From NCBI RefSeq assembly GCF_029948125.1, contig NZ_JASAMB010000006.1:290565-354564 (forward strand): DNA of 64,000 nt. Reading direction: 5' to 3'. How positions within the stretch are numbered: the stretch's first letter is position 1; every line of letters begins with the position of its first letter. The position numbers and the translations under genes were made by a program. This stretch comes from Catellatospora sp. KI3. GTDB lineage: Bacteria; Actinomycetota; Actinomycetes; Mycobacteriales; Micromonosporaceae. The notes below the pieces were generated by a model. It was not told the DNA's origin and did no database searches. It saw only the letters and a program-made list of their open reading frames with translations. Shown here piece after piece: positions 7,527 to 16,027 of the stretch.

Positions 7527-8464
7527 CCCGAGGTGGCGATCAGCTACGGCTGGACCAGATGGCGGCCGAGCAGGCGGGACTGTTCACCCGAGTGCAGGCT
7601 CGCGAATGCGGCTACTCCGACGATCAGATCAGGCGGCGGTTGCGAACCGGAGACTGGCAGGTGGTGCTGGGCAAGGTCCTGGTCCGGGGCGGGCGGGTGG
7701 TGACGGCACGCCTGCGGGACCGGGCCGTCCACCTCGGCGTACCGGGGGCGGTGCTCTGCGGTCCGTCGGCGGCACGCCGCTACGGCCTCGACGTATCCGA
7801 CGGGCGCAGTTGGATCACCGTGGGGCCCGGTCGTCGCGTGCGGTTGGACGGGGTCGAGGTACGCCGGGCGGACCTGCCCGACGACGACATCACCATGGCC
7901 GACGGCCTGCTGCTGACCAGCCCCGCCCGAACCGTGCTCGACTGCGTACGGGTCCTGCCGCCCGACGATGCGGACGTGCTGCTGGACCGGGCGATCCAGG
8001 CGCGCCTGATCACGTTCGACGAGTTCGTGGGCAAGATCGGAGCGGAGGTGGGGCGGCACGGCGTACGGGCGCTGGTCGGCGCGGTTCGGCGGCATGCGCT
8101 CGGGGCGAGGTCCACGGCGGAGCGGCTGCTCGTCGGGGAGCTGCGTCGACGCCGGATCAAGGGGTGGCGGACCAACCTTCCGGTCCATGACGCGGACGGG
8201 CTGATCGGGGCGCTCGATCTCGGATTCGAGGAGGTGCTGCTGGCGGTGGAGGTGGACGGCCGGGCGTGGCACAGCGCAGGCGACCGTTTCCAGCACGACC
8301 GTACGCGGCAGAATCGGCTGGTCCGGGCAGGCTGGACCGTGCTCCGCTTCACCTGGCACGACCTGCGGGACATGGAGCGGGTGACCACCTTGATCACCGA
8401 GATGGTCCACCGCCTGCGCCGACGACAGGCGGACCACGGCCGCAGCTCGGGCGCTCGCCACTGA
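7523..8464 (+). CDS. AbiEi-like winged-helix plus DUF559 (Vsr-like) nuclease-fold protein
   Basis: This 313-aa protein has an N-terminal winged-helix segment (FTRVQARECGYSDDQIRRRL) like that of type IV antitoxin AbiEi/DUF559 proteins. The middle domain carries LTSPARTVLDCVR. The C-terminal DUF559 domain is of very-short-patch-repair endonuclease fold: LDLGFEEVLLAVEVDGRAWH, then a DRTRQNRLVRAGWTVLRFTWHDL motif. The Asp/Glu-x-Asp-Gly and QN-R-L residues of that fold are present. Function in this fusion family is unknown. Its ATG at 7523 overlaps the pilus gene stop by four bases, so it is translated as the last gene of the Tad operon, an unexpected partner. Confidence 0.8.
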   Translation: MTRGGDQLRLDQMAAEQAGLFTRVQARECGYSDDQIRRRLRTGDWQVVLGKVLVRGGRVVTARLRDRAVHLGVPGAVLCGPSAARRYGLDVSDGRSWITVGPGRRVRLDGVEVRRADLPDDDITMADGLLLTSPARTVLDCVRVLPPDDADVLLDRAIQARLITFDEFVGKIGAEVGRHGVRALVGAVRRHALGARSTAERLLVGELRRRRIKGWRTNLPVHDADGLIGALDLGFEEVLLAVEVDGRAWHSAGDRFQHDRTRQNRLVRAGWTVLRFTWHDLRDMERVTTLITEMVHRLRRRQADHGRSSGARH

Positions 8465-8663
8465 TCACCGCCGCCACAGACGCTGGGCGTCCGCCCAAGC
8501 CGGGCTGATCATGGCCCATGTTCGGGGAGCCAGGTACTGACGACCTCGCCGCAGGCGCCGAATGTCCGCACGAGTTGGCCGTGGCACCAGCTCGGACACT
8601 CGGCCCGGGTGGCCGCCGCTCGCACGCTTCGAGTACCTGAAGGAGTTGAGCTGATAATCGCCG

Positions 8664-8719
8664 CAGCTCGGCAGCTCGGCAGCTCGGCAGCTCGGCAGCT
8701 CGGCAGCTCGGCAGCTCGA
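8664..8719. repeat. Perfect 8-bp microsatellite, 7 units
   Basis: GCAGCTCG is repeated seven times without error (56 bp). The unit is not a multiple of three and lies in non-coding DNA. It is also quasi-palindromic (GAGCTGC/GCAGCTC), so slipped and hairpin structures are possible. Confidence 0.97.
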
Positions 8720-8878
8720 AGGCTCGGGGATTAACGCTTGCGGGCGACGAGCGTCTGCTGGCGACGAATCGGCCGCAGGTTCTGACCTCGATCGCAGATC
8801 TATCCATGGCAGACCGGGGGAGATCACGATCGTCGGTCAGGACCTGCGGCAGAAAGCCGTCTTCCGACCGTCAACGGT

Positions 8879-9390
8879 GATCAAGCCACCGCTCCGGCAC
8901 GAAGATCGGCGTCTGGGGTCGACTCCTGGGCGTGGTCGTGGGCCTGGTCGTGGGCGGAGCCGCAGATTGCTTCCACAGGCGGCGATCAAGCCCCTGGCTC
9001 GGAAAAGTGGACGACCCGTTTCTCGGCCCGGTCGCCACCGGGGTCCACGATCGGCGTCCGTGGTCGGTTTCCTGGCGGGTGATGGTTGGCGACCAGTGGT
9101 CATGTCCGCAGACGGTGATCAGGCTGTGGTTCGGAAAGGGCAGGCGGCATTCACAGTCGTTCTGGTGGCCGAGGGCGGGCGGCGAACACTAGGTTGCGAC
9201 CGTAGGTGGCGATCAGCCTGTGGTGGGGGAAGGGTGATCGGCCTTTGCGGCCGTTCCGTGGGGCGGGAGCGGGCGGCGGACCCGAGATTGTGACCGCAGG
9301 TGGCGATCGAGGGGCACTGTCGGTCGAAGACCGCCACCTGCGGTCAAACGCCGAGGCTAGAGCCGATCTAACGACCCCGAACGGTGATCA
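8879..9390. repeat. Degenerate ~94-bp repeat array with GATC-cored heads
   Basis: GGYGATC heads occur with GATC at 8879, 8984, 9117, 9211, 9305 and 9387 (spacings 105, 133, 94, 94, 82). The two units 9117-9210 and 9211-9304 align without gaps over their whole length at roughly two thirds identity by eye. The unit end GACCGCAGGTGGC reappears inverted at 9332-9346, giving a perfect 15-bp inverted repeat. The head motif matches the units at 521 and 614. Confidence 0.6.
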
Positions 9391-9491
9391 CACCGGCCGG
9401 GCGCGACCCAGGGTGGCTCGCAGGGTGCGCGAACCACAGCGGACCAGATTCACAGCGGACCAGATCCGCGGCGGACTAGTTGCGCGGCGGA

Positions 9492-11966
9492 CTAGTTGCG
9501 CGGCGCGGGGTCGGGGAGGTGGGTGAGGATGGTGTCGAGGACTTGGACGGCGCCGGCCTTGTGCAGCGGATTGTTCCCGTTGCCGCACTTCGGGGACTGG
9601 ATGCAGCTCGGGCAGCCCCGTTCGCAGGAGCAGTCGGCCACGGCGGTACGCGTGGCGCCGAGCCAGTGCGCGACCATCCCGTACGCCCGCTCGGCGAATC
9701 CGGCCCCGCCCGGGTGCCCGTCGTACACGAAGATGGTCGGCGCGTCGGTGTCGGCGTGCCGGGCGGTGGACAGCCCACCGATGTCCCACCGGTCGCAGCT
9801 GGCGACCAGCGGCAGCAGCCCGATCGCCGCGTGCTCGGCGGCGTGCAGCGCCCCGGGCAGGTCTTCGAGCTCGCCCACCGCCGCCTCGGCGATGGTCGCC
9901 CAGACGGCGACGGTACGCAGGGTGCGCGTCGGCAGTTCCAGGGGCCAGGTGCCCAGCACCTCGCCGCTGTCCATCCGCCGCCGCTGGAACGATACGACCT
10001 GGCTGGTCACCTCCACCTCGCCCAGGAACAGCCCGACCGGGCCGCAGTCGAGGTAGGACCGGACCTCCAGCACGGTGAGCGCGATGGTGTCGCGGGCGTG
10101 CGTGGAGAACGGCGGGTTCTCGGCGTCGACCAGGGCGACTCCGTCGGCGAGGTCGAGTGACTGGACGACGTACGTGCGGCCCTGGTGGGTGTAGACGGCG
10201 CCGGGGTGCAGGTGGTGGTGGGCGGCGCCGGAGTCGGCGGTGCCGATGAGGCGGCCGGTCGAGGCTTCGATGACGGCGACGGGCGGGCCGCCGGTGCCGC
10301 GCAGGTCGATGTCGGGGCGCTGCGGGTGTGTCCAGTACCAGCCGGTGGGGCGGCGGCGCAGCGCGCCGGTGGCGACGAGGTCGGCCATGAGCTGCTCGTC
10401 GGCGCCGAACAGGGGCAGGTCGGCTTCGGTGAGGGGGCGCTCGGCGGCAGCGGTGCACAGGTGCGGGGCGAGCACGTACGGGTTGGCGGGGTCGAAGACG
10501 GTGGCCTCGACCGGGGTGCCGAACAGGGCGTGCGGGTGGTGGATCAGGTAGGTGTCCAGCGGGTCGTCGCGGGCGACGAGCACGCACAGCGCGTCGCGTC
10601 CGTTGCGCCCGGCCCGCCCGGCGCGCTGCCACATCGCGGCGCGGGTGCCCGGATACCCGGCGAGCAGCACCGCGTCGAGTCCGGTGACGTCGATGCCGAG
10701 TTCGAGGGCGTTGGTGGTGGCCACACCGGTGAGGCTGCCGTCGGCCAGCGACCGCTCCAGGGCGCGCCGCTCCTCGGCGAGGTAGCCGGCCCGGTATGCG
10801 GCGACCTGGCGGCCCAGCCCCGGCTGTGCCTCCTCGAGGGCGGCCTTGGCCTGGGCGGCGACGACCTCGGCGCCGCGCCGGGAGGGGACGAAAGCCAGCG
10901 TTCTGACCCCCTGGACGACGGCGTCGGCGAGCAGGTCGGACGTCTCGCGCAGGGCGGAGCGGCGGACCGGGGTGGCGTCGCCGTCGGCCGATACGCCGGG
11001 CAGCTCCGGCGGCTCCCAGAGCGCGAACGTGGTCGACCCGCGCGGCGCGGTGTCCTCGGCGACCGCGACGACCGGACGCCCGATGAGCCTGCTCGCGCTG
11101 CCCGCGGGATCACCCGAGGTGGCGGAGGCTAGGACGAAGACCGGCCCGCCGCCCCGCTTCGCGGCAGTGCCCGCCGCAACCGTATCCCGGACCTCGACCG
11201 CTCCGGCTCCCAGGTCGCCCGATCCGAAGCCTGCGGTGCCGGCGCCAGCCGCCCCGGCAGCGGCGTTGAGAAGGGGCCCTTCACCTACGGATTGCGGTAA
11301 GAAGGGTCCCTTCCTTGCGCTGTCGGCGGAGGGGGCGGCGGGGGTGGTGAGGCGGCGGAGGCGGCGCAGGACGTGGGCGACGTGGGCGCCGAAGACGCCG
11401 CGGTAGCTGTGGCTCTCGTCGACGATGACGTACCGCAGGTTGCGCAGCACGCCGGACCAGCGGGTGTGCTGCGGCAGGATGCTGTGGTGCAGCAGGTCGG
11501 GGTTGGTGAGGATGATGTTGGCGTGCTGCCGGATCCAGTCGCGGTCCTCGCGGGAGGTGTCGCCGTCGCAGACGGCGGCGCGTACGCCGGGCAGGCCGAG
11601 CGCGGCCAGTGTCCGGAACTGGTCGGCGGCCAGGGCCTTGGTCGGGGCGAGGTAGAGCACCCGGGCGCGCGGGTCGGTGAGCACCGCCGCCAGGGCCGGG
11701 AGCTGGTACGCCAGCGACTTGCCGGAGCCGGTGCCGGTCGAGATGACGACATCGGCGCCGCGGTACGCCAGTTCGGCGGCCTGCGCCTGGTGCCGCCAGG
11801 GTGCGCCGATCCCGGCCCGGCCCAGCGCCTCGACCAGGGGCGCGGGCACCCAGTCCGGCCAGGTCGCGGGCTGTCCGGCGCGGGCGGGCAGCCGTTCGAC
11901 GTGCGTGATCTGGTCTCGGTTGAGCCAGTCCGGCAGCAGGTCCACCCCAGCACTCTGCCACCGCAC
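9492..11966 (-). CDS. MrfA/YprA-type DEAD/DEAH-box helicase with DUF1998 zinc domain
   Basis: This 824-aa superfamily 2 helicase (Rv3649-like) has Walker A STGTGSGKS at residues 76-84, the Walker B-type IVDESHSYRG, motif III VLASATSG and helicase C motifs including TNALELGIDVTGLD and QRAGRAGRNG. The C-terminus ends in the four-Cys MZB/DUF1998 cluster, CSCERGCPSCIQSPKCGNG. B. subtilis MrfA, with this architecture, repairs mitomycin-induced DNA damage, and the same role is likely here. About 65 extra residues separate motifs II and III. Their first part, about residues 217-233, is encoded by a palindromic element. The start is GTG 11966 or GTG 11945. Confidence 0.88.
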   Translation of the reverse strand: MRWQSAGVDLLPDWLNRDQITHVERLPARAGQPATWPDWVPAPLVEALGRAGIGAPWRHQAQAAELAYRGADVVISTGTGSGKSLAYQLPALAAVLTDPRARVLYLAPTKALAADQFRTLAALGLPGVRAAVCDGDTSREDRDWIRQHANIILTNPDLLHHSILPQHTRWSGVLRNLRYVIVDESHSYRGVFGAHVAHVLRRLRRLTTPAAPSADSARKGPFLPQSVGEGPLLNAAAGAAGAGTAGFGSGDLGAGAVEVRDTVAAGTAAKRGGGPVFVLASATSGDPAGSASRLIGRPVVAVAEDTAPRGSTTFALWEPPELPGVSADGDATPVRRSALRETSDLLADAVVQGVRTLAFVPSRRGAEVVAAQAKAALEEAQPGLGRQVAAYRAGYLAEERRALERSLADGSLTGVATTNALELGIDVTGLDAVLLAGYPGTRAAMWQRAGRAGRNGRDALCVLVARDDPLDTYLIHHPHALFGTPVEATVFDPANPYVLAPHLCTAAAERPLTEADLPLFGADEQLMADLVATGALRRRPTGWYWTHPQRPDIDLRGTGGPPVAVIEASTGRLIGTADSGAAHHHLHPGAVYTHQGRTYVVQSLDLADGVALVDAENPPFSTHARDTIALTVLEVRSYLDCGPVGLFLGEVEVTSQVVSFQRRRMDSGEVLGTWPLELPTRTLRTVAVWATIAEAAVGELEDLPGALHAAEHAAIGLLPLVASCDRWDIGGLSTARHADTDAPTIFVYDGHPGGAGFAERAYGMVAHWLGATRTAVADCSCERGCPSCIQSPKCGNGNNPLHKAGAVQVLDTILTHLPDPAPRN
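11264..11317 (-). repeat. Double-palindrome element, copy A (in frame inside the helicase)
   Basis: Read on the minus strand it carries an AAGGAAGGGACCCTTCTTA-type arm, a short AT-richer middle and a TGAAGGGGCCCTTCTCAAC-type arm. Each arm is self-complementary and the two arms can also pair with each other. It encodes RKGPFLPQSVGEGPLLN within the helicase, with no frame disruption. It lies between helicase motifs II and III, where a surface loop is expected. Confidence 0.9.
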
Positions 11967-12071
11967 GGCCCGGCGCGGCCAGCCCGGCGTACGCGTAGCC
12001 GCCGGGCGTGGGCGATGGTTAGATGCACTGAGACACAGTCAGGCCGGGTACGGCGTCGTGAGGAGGTGCCG

Positions 12072-12407
12072 ATGGAGCTGTCGCTGGCGACCCGGGTGGT
12101 CGCGGCGCACACCGTGCTCGAGGTCGGCGGCGAGGTTGACGTCTACACGGCGCCCAAGCTGCGCGAACGGATCGCGGAGCTGCTGGACAGCGGGGTGACC
12201 GCGGTCGTGGTGGACCTCGGCCGGGTCGAGTTCATGGACTCCACCGGGCTCGGGGTGCTGGTGGGCGGGCTGCGCAAGGCGCGGACCGCGGGGGCGACGT
12301 TCGGCGTCGTGTGCGCCCGGGACTCGCTGCTGAAGATCTTCCGCATCACCGCGCTGGACCAGGTGCTGCCGCTGTTCCCGTCGGTCGACGCGGCCACGGC
12401 GGGCTGA
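12072..12407 (+). CDS. bldG: Anti-sigma factor antagonist BldG (STAS domain)
   Basis: This 111-aa single STAS-domain protein is very close to Streptomyces BldG. GEVDVYTAPKLRERI is followed by the phosphorylation loop FMDSTGLGVLVGGLRKA with Ser57, then LLKIFRITALDQVLPLF. Unphosphorylated STAS proteins of this type bind an anti-sigma kinase and free the sigma factor. BldG in Streptomyces controls development and antibiotic production. The ATG is preceded by GTGAGGAGGTG. The helicase/bldG/anti-sigma/hppA/topA neighbourhood is conserved in Streptomyces, and the anti-sigma factor follows 8 bp downstream. Confidence 0.93.
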   Translation: MELSLATRVVAAHTVLEVGGEVDVYTAPKLRERIAELLDSGVTAVVVDLGRVEFMDSTGLGVLVGGLRKARTAGATFGVVCARDSLLKIFRITALDQVLPLFPSVDAATAG

Positions 12408-12415
12408 GCCGGGCA

Positions 12416-12826
12416 ATGGCGACGGTACGCCTCGAATTCACCCCCGAACCCGCGCACGTGCGTACGGCGCGGTTGGTCGGCGTGGCCGTGGCCCGGCGGG
12501 CCGGGGTCCCCGACGACCAGCTCGACGAGGTGCGGCTGGCGATCGGTGAGGCGTGCGCGCGGGCGGTGGCCCGGCACCACCGGGTGGGGATGCGCAGCGC
12601 GGTGTCGGTGGCGTTCACCGACGGCGACCGGTTCGTCGTGCAGGTGTGGGACCACGCGGACGACGACGCGCCGATCGAGGACGAGGAGCAGATCACCTTC
12701 GACGTCAGCGCGAGCCTGCTGCAGGGGATCGTAAAGGATCTGCAGGTGCGGCCGCTGGAGTCGGGGCCGGGCTCCGAGGTGCAGATGGTGTGGCCCGTTC
12801 GGCGCGCCTCGCGCTTGGGGCGTTGA
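12416..12826 (+). CDS. RsbW-like anti-sigma factor (HATPase), BldG partner
   Basis: This 136-aa GHKL-fold serine kinase/anti-sigma factor shows the N-box DEVRLAIGEACARAV, the DHADDDAP G1-like region and the G-rich LLQGIVKDLQVRP segment. It corresponds to the gene after bldG in Streptomyces (SCO3548, described as a BldG-interacting anti-sigma factor). It probably phosphorylates BldG at Ser57 and sequesters a sigma factor not encoded nearby. The N- and G-boxes are present but the G1 box is shortened, so kinase competence is not certain. It is co-transcribed with bldG. Confidence 0.88.
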   Translation: MATVRLEFTPEPAHVRTARLVGVAVARRAGVPDDQLDEVRLAIGEACARAVARHHRVGMRSAVSVAFTDGDRFVVQVWDHADDDAPIEDEEQITFDVSASLLQGIVKDLQVRPLESGPGSEVQMVWPVRRASRLGR

Positions 12827-13042
12827 AACCACGCTCGGCGGGCATAGAGTCGCTGAGCGTACCGCATATACCCCCGTGGGCGCAGCAAGAAAGATCACCG
12901 CGACGCGGAAGGTCCTGGATGTGACCCGGACCACGTGCCCGGTTTACAGTTCACGGGTTGTTTCTGCGTCGTAACCGCCGCCGTACATGCGTCGGGACTC
13001 GATCGCGCGTTTCAGTTGATCATGATCCTCGGGAGGACAAAG

Positions 13043-15391
13043 ATGTCCGGGACCACACCTGTCGCCGCTGGCGACGGGCTGTCCCTTACCGGCACGAACG
13101 TGTCGTACGTAGTTGTCGCGGCAGTGATCGCGCTGGTGGCGTTGGGTTTCGCCGCCGCGCTGGTCAAGTCGGTGCTGGCAACCGGTAAGGGCACCAACAA
13201 GATGCAGGAGATCGCCGCCGCCGTCCAGGAGGGCGCGTCGGCTTACCTGTTCCGCCAGTTCAAGACGCTCGGCATTTTCGTCGTGCTCGCGGTCATCCTG
13301 CTCTTCCTGCTGCCGGTCCACGGCAGCGGTGACAACGAGACCGCCCTGAAGATCGGCCGCTCGGCCTTCTTCGTGGTGGGCGCGCTGTTCAGCGCGTTCA
13401 TCGGCGGTGCCGGCATGGCGCTGGCGACCCGCGCGAACCTGCGCGTCGCCGCCGCCGCCCGTGAGGCGGAGGGCGGCCGCGAGACCGCCATGGCGATCGC
13501 GTTCCGCACCGGCGGCGTGGTCGGCTTCCTCACCGTCGGCCTCGGCCTGTTCGGCGCCGCCCTGGTGGTGCTGCTGTACAAGGCCGACGCGGCGACCGTG
13601 CTGGAGGGCTTCGGCTTCGGTGCCGCGCTGCTCGCGATGTTCATGCGGGTCGGCGGCGGCATCTTCACCAAGGCCGCCGACGTCGGCGCGGACCTGGTGG
13701 GCAAGGTCGAGCAGAACATTCCCGAGGACGACCCGCGCAACGCGGCGACCATCGCCGACAACGTGGGCGACAACGTCGGCGACTGCGCCGGCATGGCGGC
13801 CGACCTCTTCGAGTCGTACGCGGTGACCCTGGTCGCGGCCCTGATCCTGGGCAAGGCGGCGTTCGGCGTCAGCGGCCTGGTCTTCCCGCTGATCGTCTCC
13901 ACGATCGGCGTGCTGATCGCGATCGTCGGCGTGTTCCTGACCCGCCTGCGCAAGTCCGACAAGAACGGCCTGCAGGCGATCAACCGCGCCTTCTACATCT
14001 CGGCCGCGCTGTCGGCGGTCGTGGTGGCCGGTGCCTCGCTGTGGTACCTGCCGAAGACCTTCGCCGAGCTGGGCAAGCCGGAGTTCTCCGGCAACCCGCA
14101 GATCGTCGCCATCGGCGCGGTCATCATCGGTATCGTGCTGGCCGCCGCCATCCAGGCGCTGACCGGCTACTTCACCGAGACCGACCGCCGCCCGGTGCAG
14201 GACATCGGCAAGACCTCCGAGACCGGCCCGGCCACCGTGGTGCTCTCCGGCATCAGCGTCGGCCTGGAGTCGGCGGTCTACTCGGCGCTGCTCATCGGCG
14301 CCGGCGTGTACGGCGCCTACCTGCTGGGCGACGGCAACCTGGTCGTCTCGCTGTTCGCGATCGCGCTGGCCGGCTGCGGCCTGCTGACCACCGTCGGCGT
14401 CATCGTCGCGATGGACACCTTCGGCCCGATCTCGGACAACGCGCAGGGCATCGCCGAGATGTCCGGCGACATCGACGAGAAGGGTGCGCGCACGCTCACC
14501 GAGCTCGACGCGGTCGGCAACACCACCAAGGCGATCACCAAGGGCATCGCGATCGCGACGGCCGTGCTGGCCGCGACCGCGCTGTTCGGGTCGTACACGG
14601 ACACGCTCGGGGTGTCGCTGACCGAGGCGGGCAAGACCGCCGGCGACGTCATCGACGAGATGCTGAACGTGGCCAACCCGGCCAACCTGGTCGGCCTGCT
14701 CATCGGCGTCTCGGTCGTGTTCCTGTTCTCGGGCCTGGCCATCAACGCGGTGTCGCGCTCGGCCGGTGCCGTGGTGCACGAGGTGCGCCGCCAGTTCCGC
14801 GAGCTGCCGGGCATCATGGACGGCACCCAGCGGCCCGAGTACGGCAAGGTCGTCGACATCTGCACCCGGGACGCGCAGCGCGAGCTGATCACCCCCGGTC
14901 TGCTGGCGGTGCTGGCCCCGATCGCGGTCGGCTTCGGCCTCGGCGCGGGCGCGCTGGCGTCGTACCTGGCCGGTGCCATCGGCGCGGGCACCCTGATGGC
15001 CGTGTTCCTGGCCAACTCCGGTGGCGCCTGGGACAACGCGAAGAAGATGGTCGAGGACGGCGCGCACGGCGGCAAGGGCTCGCCCGCGCACGCCGCGACC
15101 GTCATCGGCGACACCGTCGGCGACCCGTTCAAGGACACCGCCGGTCCGGCGATCAACCCGCTGATCAAGGTCATGAACCTGGTCTCGCTGCTGATCGCCC
15201 CCGCCGTGGTGGCGCTGTGGTACGGCGAGAGCGCGAACGCCGGTGCCCGCACCGGGATCGCCCTGTTCTGCGCCGCGGTCATCGTGGTGGCGGTGTTCAT
15301 CAACAAGCGCAAGCCGGTCGCGGTGGGCGCGGGTGACGAGGGAAAAGCTGACGCTGCGTCCTCGTCGCAGCGTGAGAAGGTCAACGCCTGA
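13043..15391 (+). CDS. hppA: Membrane-bound proton-translocating pyrophosphatase
   Basis: This 782-aa polytopic protein of about 16 membrane helices hydrolyses pyrophosphate and pumps protons. PPi-binding motifs are visible: DVGADLVGKVE, DDPRNAATIADNVGDNVGD and, near the C-terminus, GDTVGDPFKDTAGPA. The K+-discrimination site reads VGNTTKAITKG, with Lys where K+-dependent enzymes have Ala, so it is the K+-independent type. The ATG at 13043 follows GGGAGGAC (13031-13038). An in-frame upstream GTG at 12935 lacks family similarity. The enzyme scavenges PPi from biosynthesis to support the proton gradient. It stands alone behind its own 216-bp leader and ends at a strong hairpin. Confidence 0.97.
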   Translation: MSGTTPVAAGDGLSLTGTNVSYVVVAAVIALVALGFAAALVKSVLATGKGTNKMQEIAAAVQEGASAYLFRQFKTLGIFVVLAVILLFLLPVHGSGDNETALKIGRSAFFVVGALFSAFIGGAGMALATRANLRVAAAAREAEGGRETAMAIAFRTGGVVGFLTVGLGLFGAALVVLLYKADAATVLEGFGFGAALLAMFMRVGGGIFTKAADVGADLVGKVEQNIPEDDPRNAATIADNVGDNVGDCAGMAADLFESYAVTLVAALILGKAAFGVSGLVFPLIVSTIGVLIAIVGVFLTRLRKSDKNGLQAINRAFYISAALSAVVVAGASLWYLPKTFAELGKPEFSGNPQIVAIGAVIIGIVLAAAIQALTGYFTETDRRPVQDIGKTSETGPATVVLSGISVGLESAVYSALLIGAGVYGAYLLGDGNLVVSLFAIALAGCGLLTTVGVIVAMDTFGPISDNAQGIAEMSGDIDEKGARTLTELDAVGNTTKAITKGIAIATAVLAATALFGSYTDTLGVSLTEAGKTAGDVIDEMLNVANPANLVGLLIGVSVVFLFSGLAINAVSRSAGAVVHEVRRQFRELPGIMDGTQRPEYGKVVDICTRDAQRELITPGLLAVLAPIAVGFGLGAGALASYLAGAIGAGTLMAVFLANSGGAWDNAKKMVEDGAHGGKGSPAHAATVIGDTVGDPFKDTAGPAINPLIKVMNLVSLLIAPAVVALWYGESANAGARTGIALFCAAVIVVAVFINKRKPVAVGAGDEGKADAASSSQREKVNA

Positions 15392-15430
15392 GCACCAGCA
15401 GGTACTGATCTCCAGAGATCAGTGGTAATC

Positions 15431-15458
15431 GTGGGGGCTGCCGGGAGGCGGCCCCCAC
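15431..15458 (+). terminator. Hairpin terminator after hppA
   Basis: A 12-bp stem, GTGGGGGCTGCC with GGCGGCCCCCAC (one G-U), closes a GGGA tetraloop 39 bp after the hppA stop. It lacks a T tract, as is common for actinomycete hairpin terminators. Confidence 0.7.
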
Positions 15459-15475
15459 GGCATAAGGTGCGGAGT

Positions 15476-16027
15476 ATGCGTTCGAAATCCGGTGCCGTGC
15501 CGGCGCTGCCGCTGGCCGTGCTGGTCGGGCTGGTGGGGCTGGTCGGGCTCGGTGGCTGCGTCGCGTCCGGACCCCCGCCGCGGGTGTGGGCGGCCTCGGT
15601 CTGCTCGGCGCTCACCCCCTGGCGCGATGAGATCTCCACCCTGACCACCCGGGCCCAGCAGCAGACCCCCACCTCGACCACGCCCGAGCAGGCCAAGGAG
15701 AACCTGGTCCGGATGCTCCAGGGGGCCCGGGACGCCAGCGAGCGCGCCCGCGGCAAGGTCGTCGCCGCCGGGGTGCCCGAGGTGGACGACGGCTCGGCGA
15801 TCGCGACCGGGGTGGCCGACTCCCTGACCAAGGTGCGCGACGCGTACGGCAAGGCCGGCGACGCGGTCCGCGACCTGTCCACGGAGGACTCGGGCGTCTT
15901 CTACGAGCGCGTCTCCGGCGTGATGGTCACCCTGCAGCAGGAGTACTCCGCCAGCGCGCTCGACACGAGCTCGCTGCGCTCGGCCGAGCTGCAGCAGGCG
16001 TTCGCCGAGGTACCGGAGTGTCTCTGA
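15476..16027 (+). CDS. Putative lipoprotein of unknown function
   Basis: This 183-aa protein has a Leu/Val/Gly-rich signal peptide ending LVGLGGC, so Cys28 would be lipidated after cleavage by Lsp. The mature part is helical and hydrophilic (VRMLQGARDASERARGKV, LTKVRDAYGKAGDAVRDL) with Cys residues near both ends (VCSALTPW and EVPECL-end) that could bridge. No catalytic motif is seen. It follows the hppA terminator by 17 bp and overlaps the next gene by 10 bp, so the two are coupled. The ATG is at 15476. Confidence 0.75.
   Translation: MRSKSGAVPALPLAVLVGLVGLVGLGGCVASGPPPRVWAASVCSALTPWRDEISTLTTRAQQQTPTSTTPEQAKENLVRMLQGARDASERARGKVVAAGVPEVDDGSAIATGVADSLTKVRDAYGKAGDAVRDLSTEDSGVFYERVSGVMVTLQQEYSASALDTSSLRSAELQQAFAEVPECL

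Larger units (their letters stand above)
8465..9491. other. Gene-free spacer of 1.0 kb rich in repeats
   Basis: The convergent DUF559 and helicase genes end on either side. The spacer holds an 8-bp microsatellite (8664-8719), a degenerate array of roughly 94-bp units (8879-9390) and a perfect 15-bp inverted repeat (9291-9305 with 9332-9346). The frames that stay open across it have no start signals and no recognisable protein. Confidence 0.6.

Noticed and set aside
8879..9390. CRISPR array
   Set aside because: Repeats are degenerate, the units lack constant repeats separated by unique spacers of 30-40 bp, and no cas gene is present.
8877..9526. Short open frames across the second spacer
   Set aside because: They follow the 94-bp repeat units in different frames and have no start signals or homology I can recognise.
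11264..11317. Assembly artefact or terminator for copy A
   Set aside because: The reading frame is intact through it, the same peptide appears in holB, and it lies in the middle of a gene where a terminator would be harmful.
12944..15091. A 715-codon open frame antisense to hppA
   Set aside because: Composition is Arg/Asp/His/Gln-rich as expected for the complement of a membrane-protein gene; no motif.
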